A stretch of 64,000 nucleotides of DNA from Corynebacterium auris (lineage in GTDB: Bacteria > Actinomycetota > Actinomycetes > Mycobacteriales > Mycobacteriaceae). This document shows, piece after piece, positions 19,869-30,000 of the stretch. The first letter of the stretch is position 1; every line of letters begins with the position of its first letter. The notes beneath the pieces were generated by a model. That model was not told the origin of the DNA. It did not search any database and saw nothing but the letters and a program-made list of their open reading frames with translations. The stretch lies in contig NZ_CP047047.1 in NCBI RefSeq assembly GCF_030408575.1, positions 1,537,991 through 1,601,990 of the forward strand. The letters are read 5' to 3'. Both the position numbers and the translations under genes were made by a program.

Positions 19869-20791
19869 GCCCGCAAAACCTCGAGGGCACGGGCGAGATC
19901 GTCCGGGTAGGGCGACTCCACCTCCATCCACGTCGCCGAGCGCGGGTGCGTGAAGCCCAGCCTGGTGGCGTGCAGCCACTGCCGCGTCAGGCCGAGGCGC
20001 TTCGCCAGGTTCGGGTCCGAGCCGTACATCGGGTCACCCGCACAGGGGTGCCCGGTGGCGGACATGTGGACGCGGATCTGGTGGGTGCGGCCGGTTTCCA
20101 GGCGCACCTCGAGCAGGGAGGCCTCGCGGAAGGCCTCGATGACCTCGTAGTGGGTCACGGAATTGCGCCCGTCGGCGGTGACGGCGAACTTCCACCCGGC
20201 GGAGGGGTGGCGCCCGATCGGGGCGTCGATGGTGCCCACGATCGGGTCGGGCAGGCCCTGGACGACGGCGTGGTAGGTCTTTTCCACGGTGCGCTCGCGA
20301 AACGCGCGCTTGAGCACGGAGTAGCCGTGCACGCTCGCGGCCACGACCATCACCCCGGAGGTTCCTACGTCGAGGCGCTGGACGATGCCCTTTCGTTCGG
20401 GCGGGCCGGCGTCGGGAAGCTCGAAGCCCATCGCCTCGAGCCCGCCGACCACGGTTGGGCCCTCCCATCCCAGGGTGGGGTGCGCGGCGACGCCGACCGG
20501 CTTATCGACGGCAATCACGTCCGCGTCGGAGTAGATGACGCTCATGCCCTCGACGCGCTCGACCCGCGGGCGCGGGGGCGTTTTCGGGGCGGGCAGCGTG
20601 GCTTCGAGCATTGCCCCGGCGCGCACGCGCTCGGACTTCTGGACCTCGGTGGCGTCGACTAGCACATCCCCGTCGGCGATGATCTCGGCGGCGAGGGCGC
20701 GGGAGATGCCGAAGATTTTGGCCACGGCGGCGTCGACACGCATGCCGTCAAGCCCCTCGGGCACGGGCAGGGCGCGGAACTCACCGGTCAT
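19865..20791 (-). CDS. rluD: RluD-family 23S rRNA pseudouridine synthase
   Basis: Enzyme of 308 residues converting uridines to pseudouridines in 23S rRNA. The N-terminal S4 domain (MRVDAAVAKIFGISRALAAE...GDVLVD) is followed by the catalytic domain with VQRLDVGTSGVMVVA, where the Asp is the nucleophile (about 126), and later RTHQIRVHMSATGHPCAGDP. The ATG at 20791 overlaps the end of lspA by 11 bases. The pairing lspA-rluD is common in bacteria. Exact target uridines are not determinable here. Confidence 0.94.
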   Translation of the reverse strand: MTGEFRALPVPEGLDGMRVDAAVAKIFGISRALAAEIIADGDVLVDATEVQKSERVRAGAMLEATLPAPKTPPRPRVERVEGMSVIYSDADVIAVDKPVGVAAHPTLGWEGPTVVGGLEAMGFELPDAGPPERKGIVQRLDVGTSGVMVVAASVHGYSVLKRAFRERTVEKTYHAVVQGLPDPIVGTIDAPIGRHPSAGWKFAVTADGRNSVTHYEVIEAFREASLLEVRLETGRTHQIRVHMSATGHPCAGDPMYGSDPNLAKRLGLTRQWLHATRLGFTHPRSATWMEVESPYPDDLARALEVLRA

Positions 20792-21293
20792 GGTCGGACT
20801 CCCCGAGGAAGAGAGCGAGGACGAAGATGACTACTCCGACGGTGATCGCGGCGTCAGCGAGGTTGAACACGGCGAAACCGCCCACCGAAATGTAGTCGAC
20901 CACGTGGCCGAACCAGAACCCGGGCGGGCGGAACAGCCGATCGGTGAGGTTGCCCAGCGCCCCGCCCGCGATGAAGGCGATTCCCGCGAGCTCCAGGCGG
21001 TGGGAGATGTGCGGGGCGGCGATGAGGGCGCCGACGACGAAGGCCAGCTGGAGGGTGGTAAATAGCCAGGTCGAATCCTGGCCCATGGAAAAGGCCGCGC
21101 CGGGGTTAAACAACAAGAGCAGGCGGAACCAGTCCCCGATGACGGGGACGGGCTCGCCGGGCTCGAGCGTGGTCACCGCGATCTGCTTGACCACCTGGTC
21201 GACGGCCGCGATCGCGAGCATTACCGCCGCGACGACCGCCAGCCTCCGGCCCTTCCCACTGCGCGACGCGCCGCGCACCTTCTGTTCATCCAT
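20781..21293 (-). CDS. lspA: Lipoprotein signal peptidase LspA
   Basis: Signal peptidase II, 170 residues with four membrane segments, which cleaves prolipoproteins before the lipidated cysteine. Conserved boxes: NPGAAFSMG, GGALGNLTDRLFRPPGFW, VVDYI and FNLADA; the aspartates of the last two are the catalytic pair. ATG 21293 is preferred because the protein then starts MDEQKVRGASRSGKGRR just before the first helix; the frame stays open to GTG 21371, but those 26 residues are atypical. It heads the lspA-rluD-19347 transcript and would process the lipoproteins encoded in this window. Confidence 0.94.
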   Translation of the reverse strand: MDEQKVRGASRSGKGRRLAVVAAVMLAIAAVDQVVKQIAVTTLEPGEPVPVIGDWFRLLLLFNPGAAFSMGQDSTWLFTTLQLAFVVGALIAAPHISHRLELAGIAFIAGGALGNLTDRLFRPPGFWFGHVVDYISVGGFAVFNLADAAITVGVVIFVLALFLGESDHDR

Positions 21294-21373
21294 CGCCTGT
21301 TTACTGTAGCCGCTCCCCGCCGCGCTGCGCCCCATGGCGGCCCCACGGTGGGGCTCCTGGTGGGCCGTCACGG

Positions 21374-21379
21374 TAAGTT
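21374..21379 (+). promoter_or_regulatory. -10-like TAAGTT, candidate leaderless promoter
   Basis: TAAGTT ends 6 nt before the GTG at 21386 of the lipoprotein gene, and no Shine-Dalgarno sequence is present. Confidence 0.4.
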
Positions 21380-21385
21380 CGTCGT

Positions 21386-22330
21386 GTGACTATCCCCTCC
21401 GTGCCCCGCCGCGCCGCCTTCGTTGTCCTCCCGCTCTTCGCCCTCGCGGCGTGCGCCGGGCCGGGGCCCGACCCGCTGGAAGGGGTGCCCGCCTTCGCCG
21501 TCGAGCAGCCGACGATCAGCCTGATCGACGCCGGGGACGACCCCCGGGAGCTCACCTTCGACGTGGGGGAGCTCGAGCAGGCCGAGACGAGCGTCGCGGT
21601 CGGGCGCGGGTTCGCCCAGCAGGTCGTCGCCGCGGAGGACGTTGAGCCGCAGGCCCCCGCGGACGCAAGCGCGGAGGCCGTGACACTGCCGCTCGGCGTG
21701 AGCGCAGGCGAAGCGCCCGCGCCCGGCGCGGACGAGGAACCGGCGCAGCGCCTCGTGCACCTCACGGTGGGCGCCCCGGAGGGCCCCGCCGAGGATATCG
21801 GCAGCGCCGAGGGCTTCCAGATGTCCTGGCGCGCCGCCGCGAACGGCGCCGCCTCCACCCTCAGGCTCCTCGCGCCCGAGCAGTCGACGCAGCAGGCCAG
21901 GCAGGAGGTGGAAAGTGCCCTGCTCACGCTGCTGGCCACCAACGTCGTCTTCCCCGAGCAACCGGTCGGGGTGGGCGGGTCGTGGAGCGTGGAAGCGCGC
22001 GTGACCGGAGCGGACGCGATGCAGCGCACCACGACCTACACCGTGGCCGCCATCGAGGGCGACCGCGTCACCCTCGACGTGGACGTCGCCGAGCGCCCCT
22101 CGCGCGAGAGCGTCTCCATCGACAACGAGATCGCCGGCGAGCTCGACGGCGAGAGGCTGGCAGTCGAGAGCGCGGAGACGACCGCGCAGGGCCGCATCGA
22201 GGTGGAGGCCATGCTGCCGATCCCCGTGGCCGGGAAGATCGACACCACGACGCGCGTGGTCTACGCGGGGCCCGACCCGGTGCGGCGGGTGGTCCAGGAC
22301 ATCACCACGACCCTCGAGTACGGCACGTAG
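21386..22330 (+). CDS. Lipoprotein of unknown function (314 aa)
   Basis: The N-terminus VPRRAAFVVLPLFALAACAG is a lipoprotein signal with lipobox LAAC (Cys 23). The mature part is acidic and Ala-rich. Its C-terminal half has a regular beta-rich look (VGVGGSWSVEARVTGADAM; TYTVAAIEGDRVTLDVDV; AMLPIPVAGKIDTTTRVVY), suggesting a beta-barrel- or lipocalin-like fold. I do not assign a family. GTG 21386 is the start that places the signal peptide correctly. The gene ends 9 bp before the ABC-F gene. Confidence 0.78.
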   Translation: MTIPSVPRRAAFVVLPLFALAACAGPGPDPLEGVPAFAVEQPTISLIDAGDDPRELTFDVGELEQAETSVAVGRGFAQQVVAAEDVEPQAPADASAEAVTLPLGVSAGEAPAPGADEEPAQRLVHLTVGAPEGPAEDIGSAEGFQMSWRAAANGAASTLRLLAPEQSTQQARQEVESALLTLLATNVVFPEQPVGVGGSWSVEARVTGADAMQRTTTYTVAAIEGDRVTLDVDVAERPSRESVSIDNEIAGELDGERLAVESAETTAQGRIEVEAMLPIPVAGKIDTTTRVVYAGPDPVRRVVQDITTTLEYGT

Positions 22331-22333
22331 ACT
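22328..22333 (+). promoter_or_regulatory. -10-like TAGACT, candidate leaderless promoter of the ABC-F gene
   Basis: TAGACT overlaps the stop codon of the preceding lipoprotein gene and ends 6 nt before ATG 22340. No ribosome-binding site is visible. Confidence 0.45.
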
Positions 22334-22339
22334 CTCTGC

Positions 22340-24025
22340 ATGGTTGCTCCGCTGCACATCGGCCTCGACGGCGTCTCCTTTTCCTACCCCGGGGGCCAGC
22401 GCGTCCTCACAGACATCTCCTTCGCCGTGCCCTCCGACTCGGTGACTGGCCTGATCGGCGAAAACGGCGCGGGCAAGTCCACGCTCCTCTCGCTTGTCTC
22501 CGGGGCGCTCACCCCGGATAGCGGCACGATTATTTCCCCTCCTGTGACCGGTTTCATCCCCCAGGAGACGGACCTCCCTTTTACCGCCCCGGCGTCGCAG
22601 CTCATCGAGAGCGCGGTGGCGCAGCTGCGCGACATCGAGGCGCGGATCACGGAGCTGTCCGAGCGCATGGCCACGGACCCGGTCGCAGCCGATGAGTTCG
22701 ACCGCACCTTGGCGCTCGCCCAGAACAACGGGGTGTGGGAGCTCGACGCGCGCATCGCCACCGTCTTGGCGGGCCTGGGCCTGGCCAACGTGCCCCTGTC
22801 CACCCCGCTCGGGGAGATGTCAGGCGGGCAGCGCCGGCGCTTCGCCCTGGCCACCCTGCTGCTTCGCCCCGTCGACGCGATGGTGCTGGACGAGCCGACG
22901 AACCACCTCGACGACGCCGCGGTGGACTTCCTCGTCGGCGAGCTCGCGGATTTTACCGGCCCGGTTCTGGCTGCCAGCCACGACCGCTACTTCCTCGACG
23001 CCTCCTGCGACGGGCTCGTCGACCTCGACCCCGGCCTGGGTTCCGAGGGCGGCTACGGGGAGGATACCCGGCAGGGCACGCGCTTTACCGGCTCCTTCAC
23101 GGACTACCTCGCCGCCCGCGAGGCCCGGCGGCGCCGCTGGGAGGCGGACTACGCCGCCCAGGAGCACGAACGCGCCCGGCTGGAAAAGGCCGCGGACGTC
23201 GACGCGAGCGAGGTCTTTCACTCCCAGGAGAACAAGACCGAAACGCGCAGCGCCGCGAAGTTCTACGCCGACCGCGCCGCGAAGACCGTGGGCAGCCGCC
23301 GCCGCTCCGCCGAAAACCGCCTCGCCGAGCTCGACGCCCGGGCGCTGCCCGCCCCGCCGAAGCGCCTGGAGTTCCAGGGGCTGCCGCCGAGCGCGACCGC
23401 GAGCCTCGGGGTCCCCGCCGTCGTCGCGCGCGACCTTGCGGTCGCCGGGCGCCTCGAGCCGCTGAGCATCAAGGTCCAGCCCGGCCAACAGCTCCTGGTG
23501 GAGGGGCCGAACGGGGCCGGCAAGTCCACGCTTTTGGCGATCCTCGACGGCAGCCTGCGCGATTACGAGGGCGAACTGGTCATGCCGGAGGAGATGACGG
23601 TGGCGCGCCTCGCGCAGGACGACACCTGGGCGGACCTGAGCCGCACGGCTGCCGAGGCCTTTGCGCGCACTACGCCGGAGGGTGTGCCCGACCTCGTGGA
23701 GATGGGCCTTTTGAACGAGAAGCAGGCGGCCAGCCCTCTGGAGTCTTTGTCCTTCGGGCAGCGCCGCCGCGTCTCGCTCGGCATCATCCTGTCTTCCCCG
23801 CCGGACCTGCTGCTCCTCGACGAGCCCACAAACCACCTCTCCCTCGCGCTTGCCGAGGAACTGGAGGAGGCGCTGGTGGACTTCCCCGGCACCGTGATTA
23901 TCACCAGCCACGACCGGTGGTTGCGCCGCCAATGGCGTCGGCGCGTGGAGTCCCGGGACTCGCGCGCCAGGATCCTCACGCTGTCGACGCTGTGGACCAG
24001 CGAGGTCTGGCGCGACGAGCGCTAG
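22340..24025 (+). CDS. ABC-F family ATPase
   Basis: Soluble protein of 561 residues with two ABC domains and no membrane helix, the ABC-F architecture of ribosome-associated translation factors. First domain: Walker A GENGAGKSTLLSLVSG, signature MSGGQRRRFALATLL, Walker B MVLDEPTNHLDD. Second domain: GPNGAGKSTLLAILDG, LSFGQRRRVSLGIIL, LLLLDEPTNHLS. The linker (about 235-350) is charged and probably helical. ABC-F proteins either tune elongation or displace antibiotics from the ribosome; sequence alone does not decide between these. The stop shares CTAG with the convergent lipoprotein gene. Confidence 0.92.
   Translation: MVAPLHIGLDGVSFSYPGGQRVLTDISFAVPSDSVTGLIGENGAGKSTLLSLVSGALTPDSGTIISPPVTGFIPQETDLPFTAPASQLIESAVAQLRDIEARITELSERMATDPVAADEFDRTLALAQNNGVWELDARIATVLAGLGLANVPLSTPLGEMSGGQRRRFALATLLLRPVDAMVLDEPTNHLDDAAVDFLVGELADFTGPVLAASHDRYFLDASCDGLVDLDPGLGSEGGYGEDTRQGTRFTGSFTDYLAAREARRRRWEADYAAQEHERARLEKAADVDASEVFHSQENKTETRSAAKFYADRAAKTVGSRRRSAENRLAELDARALPAPPKRLEFQGLPPSATASLGVPAVVARDLAVAGRLEPLSIKVQPGQQLLVEGPNGAGKSTLLAILDGSLRDYEGELVMPEEMTVARLAQDDTWADLSRTAAEAFARTTPEGVPDLVEMGLLNEKQAASPLESLSFGQRRRVSLGIILSSPPDLLLLDEPTNHLSLALAEELEEALVDFPGTVIITSHDRWLRRQWRRRVESRDSRARILTLSTLWTSEVWRDER
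24022..24025. other. Shared CTAG carrying both stop codons (ABC-F / MTB12-like)
   Basis: The plus-strand TAG of the ABC-F gene and minus-strand TAG of the lipoprotein gene are read from the same palindrome. Confidence 0.95.
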
Positions 24026-24624
24026 AGCTGCGGAGCCGGCGCCTGCTCCCCGGCGGGAGCGCCCTCGGCGGGGGCCGACTCCTCGTCCGCCGGCGCCTGG
24101 GTGCGGCACATCTCGGGCACCTGCTCGGGCGGCACGGTGTTGGTCACCAGGGTGCAGGCCCAGGACTGGGAGAGCTTCCAGGTGCCGTCCTCGTAGATGA
24201 ACTCGACGTTTTCCGCCAGCTGCGACTGCTGGTCCGGGGCGGTGAAGTTAACGGTGGCCAGCGCGGTGTTCGGGGAGTAGCCGGGCAAAACGGGGTCCAC
24301 GACCTGGAAGTTGGCGCCGGATTCCTGCTGCGACTGCGCCATGACGTCGAAAAGCTCAGGCGCGGTCTCGCCGCCCTGGACCGTGTTCACGCGCTCCTCG
24401 ATGGGCAGGTTCGGGTCTGTCGCGCGGACGAGGACCGCGTTGAGCTCCGCCGCAGTGGGCAGCTCGGCGGCCGGGGCCTCGGCGGCGCTGCTGGAGCCGG
24501 AGGTGGTGGGGGTGGAGTCTGCGGCGCCGTTTTCGCCTTCGTCGTTCGAGCAGGCGGCGAGCGTCACTGCGGCTCCGAGCGCGGCGAGCGCAGCAGTAAA
24601 CTTCTGTGCTTTCGCGGATTTCAC
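24022..24624 (-). CDS. MTB12-like (low-molecular-weight antigen) lipoprotein
   Basis: Protein of 200 residues. The signal AALAALGAAVTLAACSND has lipobox LAAC. A Ser/Thr/Ala-rich linker follows, then a domain resembling the mycobacterial antigen MTB12/CFP-2: LPTAAELNAVLVRATDPNLP near its start and ENVEFIYEDGTWKLS near its end. The tail is Pro/Ala/Glu-rich. GTG 24624 is preceded by AAGGAG six nt upstream; the frame continues further but without a site. Function of the family is unknown; members are secreted or surface-exposed. It is divergent from ansA, with 117 bp between them. Confidence 0.83.
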   Translation of the reverse strand: MKSAKAQKFTAALAALGAAVTLAACSNDEGENGAADSTPTTSGSSSAAEAPAAELPTAAELNAVLVRATDPNLPIEERVNTVQGGETAPELFDVMAQSQQESGANFQVVDPVLPGYSPNTALATVNFTAPDQQSQLAENVEFIYEDGTWKLSQSWACTLVTNTVPPEQVPEMCRTQAPADEESAPAEGAPAGEQAPAPQL

Positions 24625-24741
24625 GGTTTCTCCTTGTTCTCCTTGAGCTCTGCGGGGCACCGGCGGGCCGGTTTCCATCCGGGCTAAGGTTACCGATGTC
24701 GAAAGATAAACCCCAACCAACAAACCGATATTCGCGTATTC

Positions 24742-25680
24742 ATGACTATTCCCCAGCAACCTGGAACCTTCGTCCTCGTCATCGCCACCGGCGGCACCAT
24801 CGCCTGCACCACCGACCCGGACACGGGCGCGCGCACCCCCACCCTGTCCGGCGAGGAGCTCGTCCGCGCTGCAGACCCGCTGGAAACGGTCCGCGTCTAC
24901 GACGCCGCCCAGCTCGATTCCTCGTCCATCGGCCTCGGCGAGATAGACACGCTCGTCGACCTTGCTCGCCGGGCGCTTGCCGACGCCCACATCGGCGGCA
25001 TCGTCATCACCCACGGCACGGACTCGATGGCGGAAACCGCGCTCGCGCTCGACCTGTTCCACGACGACCCGCGCCCCATCGTGCTCACAGGCGCCCAGCT
25101 GCCCGCCGACCACCCGTCCGCGGACGGGCCGACGAACCTGAAACGGGCGATCTCGCTGGCCGCCGACCCGCTCTCGCGCGGCCAGGGCGTCATGGTCACC
25201 TTCGGCGGCGACACGCTCGCCGCCCGCGGCCTGCTCAAGCGCGACACCACCGAAAAGCGCGCCTTCGCCTTGACCGCCCCACTCCCCCTGCCGCGCCCCA
25301 CCCCGCTCGCCCCCGCCCCGCTGGCCGGGGTGAACGTACCCATCCTGCGGGCCTGGCCCGGCGCGGACGGCGAGCTCGTCGACCTCGTGCGCGCGGCACA
25401 CCCGGACGGGATCGTGGTGGAGGCGCTCGGCTCGGGCAACGTCTCGGCCGGGATGGGCGAGGCTCTCGGGCGCGTGCTCGACGCCGGCATTCCCGTCGTG
25501 GTGGCCACCTCCGTCCCCTTCGGGGAGGTCACCTTCGACTACGGCGGCGCCGGCGGCGGGTCGAGCCTGGGCGAGCGCGGCGCGCTGCCCGGCGGCTGGC
25601 TCCGCGCGGGCCAGGCGCGCATCGCCCTGGCCGCGGCGCTGGCGACCGGCGCGGAGCCCGCGCTACTGCTCGGCGTCTAG
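24742..25680 (+). CDS. ansA: L-asparaginase
   Basis: Bacterial-type asparaginase of 312 residues hydrolysing asparagine to aspartate and ammonia. The first catalytic Thr lies in IATGGTIAC (about residue 18) and the second catalytic triad in THGTDSMAETA (about 93-103); VLTGAQLPADHPSADGP follows. No signal peptide is present, so it is cytoplasmic (type I-like). ATG 24742 lacks a clear ribosome site. The end overlaps the convergent dinB by 18 bp. Confidence 0.93.
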   Translation: MTIPQQPGTFVLVIATGGTIACTTDPDTGARTPTLSGEELVRAADPLETVRVYDAAQLDSSSIGLGEIDTLVDLARRALADAHIGGIVITHGTDSMAETALALDLFHDDPRPIVLTGAQLPADHPSADGPTNLKRAISLAADPLSRGQGVMVTFGGDTLAARGLLKRDTTEKRAFALTAPLPLPRPTPLAPAPLAGVNVPILRAWPGADGELVDLVRAAHPDGIVVEALGSGNVSAGMGEALGRVLDAGIPVVVATSVPFGEVTFDYGGAGGGSSLGERGALPGGWLRAGQARIALAAALATGAEPALLLGV

Positions 25681-27066
25681 CGTCTGGCCGAGCCAGTCCT
25701 GCCAGGCCAGCGACTCGATCGGGTCGCCGGGGGCGAGCAGGGGGTCGGCGGCGTCCAAGGTGACGGTTGTGCCCGGACCCGTAGCCCGCGTTTCAAAGCG
25801 GACCGTCACCCGTCCGTGGCCCGCGCCCTGCACCCAGCCGTGGCCGTGGTCGGGGTGATACACGTCCTGGGTGGGCCGCCACTGCCCCGCGGCGCGCGAC
25901 GGGGCGGGCTCGACGTGGACCTCGGCGTCGACCTCGTGGTCGCTGACGCCGCTTTCGTAATCGGCCTGCTCGGCGCGGCGGGCGGCGATCTGCCTGTCGA
26001 GTTCGGGGAAGAGGACGTCTTGCAGTGACTCCTCCAGCCCCGAGTAGGATACCCCGACCAGGCGGATCGGGCCGACCTCGCCGGGGTAACGCACCAGGTT
26101 GAAAGCGGTGGCGCGAAGGGTGTCTGCGTCGTCGGTGGCGTAGGGCAGCGTCGCGGAGCGGGACTCGATGCGAAAGTCGGCCATGCGCAGCTTGACGCTG
26201 ACGGTGCGCGCCCCGCGGCCGTCGCGAAGCAGGCGGCGATGTGCCTCGGCGGCGGCGCGATCGAGCGCCGCGTCGACCTCGGCGGTGGTGGTCAGATCGC
26301 GCGGGTAGGTGTGCTCGGCGGAGATCTGCTTTGCCTCGGCGCGCGGGGCGACCGGGCGCTCGTCGACTCCGCGGGCAAGCTGCCACAAGTGGCGGCCCAC
26401 CACCCCGCCGAGGGCGATCTCCACCTCCTTTTCCGACAGCCGTGCCAAATCCCCGATCGTCTCCACCCCGGCGGTGGCCAGCTTCGCCTGCGTCACCGGG
26501 CCCGCGCCCCACAGCTCCCCCACCGGCAGCGGGTGGAGGATGTCCAGCTGCTGTGTGTGCGGGATAATGAACACGCCGTCCGGTTTGGCCAGGCCAGAGC
26601 CGATCTTCGCGTACTGCTTGCCCGAGCCGGCGCCGATCGACGACGGCAGCCCCGTCTCCTCCTTGATCGCGGCGCGCAAGGAATTGGCCCAGTCGCGCAC
26701 CTCATCGGGCGTTGCCCCGGCGAGCGCGCTCGGCTCCATGTAGGCCTCGTCGATGGACAGCTGCTCTACGGCATCGGCCTCGACGTGGCGGGCGATGACC
26801 TCGAAAACTCGGCGCGAGGCGGTGGAGTAGACGGCGCGGCGTGGTTCCACGAGCACCGCCTTCGGCCCCACCAGGCGCGCCGCGCGGTGGGTGGGCATGG
26901 CCGAATGCGCCCCGTAACGGCGGGCCTCGTAGCTCGCGCCGGCGACCACCCCCCGGCCCGAGACCCCGGCGACGAGCACCGGCCTGCCCCGAAGCGTGGG
27001 CCGCGTGAGCTGCTCGCAGGAGGCGTAGAACGCGTCCATGTCGATGTGCAGCACCCAGCGAGTCAT
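25663..27066 (-). CDS. dinB: DNA polymerase IV (Y-family)
   Basis: Translesion polymerase of 467 residues. Palm and finger motifs are HIDMDAFYASCEQ (start), SYEARRYGAHSAMPT and LSIDEAYME with the catalytic acidic pair (about 107). Helix-hairpin-helix and little-finger regions follow (RVGRHLWQLARG-like GRHLWQLARGVDERPV). The C-terminus is extended by ~100 residues beyond the little finger, with a basic/aromatic stretch and no clear beta-clamp motif that I could place. ATG 27066 is preferred to the TTG and GTG just upstream. No LexA-like box was seen before it. Confidence 0.93.
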   Translation of the reverse strand: MTRWVLHIDMDAFYASCEQLTRPTLRGRPVLVAGVSGRGVVAGASYEARRYGAHSAMPTHRAARLVGPKAVLVEPRRAVYSTASRRVFEVIARHVEADAVEQLSIDEAYMEPSALAGATPDEVRDWANSLRAAIKEETGLPSSIGAGSGKQYAKIGSGLAKPDGVFIIPHTQQLDILHPLPVGELWGAGPVTQAKLATAGVETIGDLARLSEKEVEIALGGVVGRHLWQLARGVDERPVAPRAEAKQISAEHTYPRDLTTTAEVDAALDRAAAEAHRRLLRDGRGARTVSVKLRMADFRIESRSATLPYATDDADTLRATAFNLVRYPGEVGPIRLVGVSYSGLEESLQDVLFPELDRQIAARRAEQADYESGVSDHEVDAEVHVEPAPSRAAGQWRPTQDVYHPDHGHGWVQGAGHGRVTVRFETRATGPGTTVTLDAADPLLAPGDPIESLAWQDWLGQTLDAEQ

Positions 27067-27099
27067 GGTCACCAAAGCTATCGCGGCTGCCCGCCTGCC

Positions 27100-30000
27100 C
27101 TAGGAGTTTCTCGCCACGGAGGCGGAAACGCCCTCGACGACCTCGTGCTCGAGCGCTTCGCCGGTGACCACGTCGAAGGACGTCGCCAGCGTCTCCGCGG
27201 CGATGTGTTCGGCGTGCTCGCGAGCCCAGTCCTGCTTGTCTGCCGGGACGCTGAGCACCACGCTGATCCGGTCGGACACGGCGAAGTCCTCGCTCTTGCG
27301 GGCGTCCTGCAGGCCGCGGATCACGTCCGCGGCCCACCCCTCGGCCTCCAGCTCGGGGGTCACCGTCGTGTCCAGCACGACCAGGCCGTCTGTGCCGCCC
27401 TCGCCGGTCACGCGGGCGGTGGATTCGGGGTTTTCCGCAACCAGGCGCTCGGTGTAGAGCTCCGGGGTGAGCACGATGTCGCCGTCGACGACGACGTTGT
27501 CGCCCTCGCGCACGTAATTGCCCGCCTTGACGTTCTTGATCGCGCGCTGCACGTCGCGGCCCAGCTGCGGGCCGGCGACCTTCGCGTTCACCACCACCTC
27601 GAAGCTGCCGGCGGAGTCGACGTCGTCGGTGAGCTCGACCTCCTTGACGTTGACCTCGTCGCGGATGGTGGAGGCGAAGTCCGCCAGTGAGGCGGAGTTC
27701 GGCAGCGCCACCGTGAGCTTCGGCAGCGGAAGGCGGTTGCGCAGCTTGTTGGCTTTGCGCACGGAGCTTGCCGCGGAGCACACCGCGCGGGTGGCGTCCA
27801 TCGCGCTGACCAGGTCGGCATCGGCCGGGAGGTCGGCGGCCGAGGGGTAGTCGGCCAGGTGCACGGAGCGCCCGCCGGTCAGGCCGCGCCAGATCACCTC
27901 GGAGGCGTAGGGCAGAAGCGGGGCCACGACGCGGGAGACGACCTCGAGCACCGTGTAGAGGGTGTCGAAGGCCGCCGGGTGCTCCTCCTGGCCCGCCCAG
28001 AAGCGGTCGCGGGAGCGGCGCACGTACCAGTTGGTCAGGGTGTCGGCGAACTGGCGCACTTCGTCGCAGGCGTCGGCGATGCGCGTGCCCGCCAGCGCCG
28101 CGTCGACTCCGGCGACGAGGTCGTGGGTCTTGGCTAGGATGTAGCGGTCGAGCACGTTGTCCGAGCCTGTGGACCAGGTGGCCTCGGCCGAGGAGTAGAG
28201 CTGCAGGAAGCTGTACGCGTTCCACAGCGGCAGCAGCGCCTGGCGCACCCCCTCGCGGATGCCCTGCTCGGTGACGATGAGGTTGCCGCCGCGCAGGATG
28301 GGCGAGGACATGAGGAACCAGCGCATGGCGTCGGAGCCGTCGCGGTCGAAGACCTCGTTGACGTCCGGGTAGTTGCCCTTCGACTTGGACATCTTCAGCC
28401 CGTCGTTGCCCAGCACGATGCCGTGGGCGACGACCTTCTTGAAGGCCGGGCGATCGAACAGCGCCGTGGCCAGCACGTGCTGGACGTAGAACCAGCCGCG
28501 GGTCTGGCCGGAGTACTCCACGATGAAGTCCGCCGGCTGGCGCGCGTCGTGCTCCTCGACGTTGTCGAAGGGGTAGTGATACTGCGCGAACGGCATGGAG
28601 CCGGACTCGAACCAGCAGTCGAGGACGTCGGGCACGCGCCGCATCATGGACTGGCCCGTCGGGTCGTCCGGGTTGGGGCGCACCAGCTCGTCGATGTAGG
28701 GGCGGTGCAGCGAGGTGGGGCGCACGCCGAAGTCACGCTCGAGCTCATCGAGTGAGCCGTAGACGTCCACGCGCGGGTACTCCGGGTTGTCGGAGACCCA
28801 CGCCGGCACCGGCGAGCCCCAGTAGCGGGTGCGCGAGATGTTCCAGTCGCGCGCGCCCTCGAGCCACTTGCCGAACTGCCCGTCGCGGATGTGCCCGGGG
28901 ATCCACTCGATCTGCTGGTTGAGCTCGACCATGCGATCGCGCACGTCGGTGACCTTCACAAACCAAGCGGGCAGCGCCATGTAGATCAGCGGCTCGCCGG
29001 AGCGCCAGGAGTGCGGGTAGGAGTGCACGATGGTCTGGTCCCGCAGCACACGCTTCTTCGCCTTGAGGTCACGGATGATGTCGCGGTTGGCGTCGAAGAC
29101 GAGCTTGCCTTCGTACTCGGGCACGAGCGAGGTGAACTTGCCGTCGGCGTCGACCGGGATCACCAGGTCGATGCCGTATTCCTGCGTGGTGGCCATGTCG
29201 TCCTCACCGAAGGCGGGCGCCTGGTGCACGATGCCGGTGCCGTCCTCAGTGGAGACGTAGTCCGCGACCAGCACCATGAAGGCGTTGTCTTGGTCCGCGA
29301 AGTAGTCGAAGACCGGGGTGTATTCCAGGCCCTCAAGCTCGGCGCCGCGGAAGGTGGAGACAACGGTGGGGTTCTCGCCGAGCTCCTTGGCGTAGGCGCC
29401 GAGCAGGTTGGTGGCCAGCAGCAGCTTCGCGCCGACGAACTCGGCGGCGCCGTCGGTTCCGACCTCGACGAGGGAGTACTCGATCTCCGGGCCGACGGCG
29501 AGCGCGAGGTTCGACGGCAAGGTCCACGGCGTGGTGGTCCAGGCGATCGCGGCGGCGCCGTCAAGTTCCGGGTGCCCGCGCCACGTGTCCTGGGCCGGGA
29601 ATCCCTCGCGCGCGCCCGTCAGCGGCAGGGTGACCGTCACGGTCGGGTCCTGGCGGTCGCGGTAGGAGTCGTCGAGGCGCGTCTCCTGGTTCGACAGCGG
29701 GGTGTGCTCCGCCCAGGAGTACGGCAGGACGCGGAAGCCCTGGTAGATCAGCCCCTTGTCGTAGAGCTCCTTGAACGCCCACATGACGGACTCCATGTAC
29801 TCGAGGTCCATCGTCTTGTAGCCGTTGTCGAAGTCGACCCAGCGGGCCTGGCGGGTGACGTAGTCCTCCCACTCCCCCGCATACTGCAGCACGGAGGTTG
29901 CGCAGTACTCGTTGAACTTGTCCAGGCCCATGGACTCGATCTCGCCCTTGTCCTTGATGCCGAGCTGCTTTTCGGCCTCCAGCTCGGCGGGCAGGCCGTG

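Noticed and set aside
19869..19979. Earlier start for the small exported protein after rluD
   Set aside because: It would overlap rluD by more than 100 bp, while GTG 19868 overlaps its stop as GTGA and begins directly with the hydrophobic signal.
24625..25401. N-terminal extension of the MTB12-like gene
   Set aside because: The frame is open but runs antisense through ansA; the lipoprotein signal and AAGGAG place the start at 24624.
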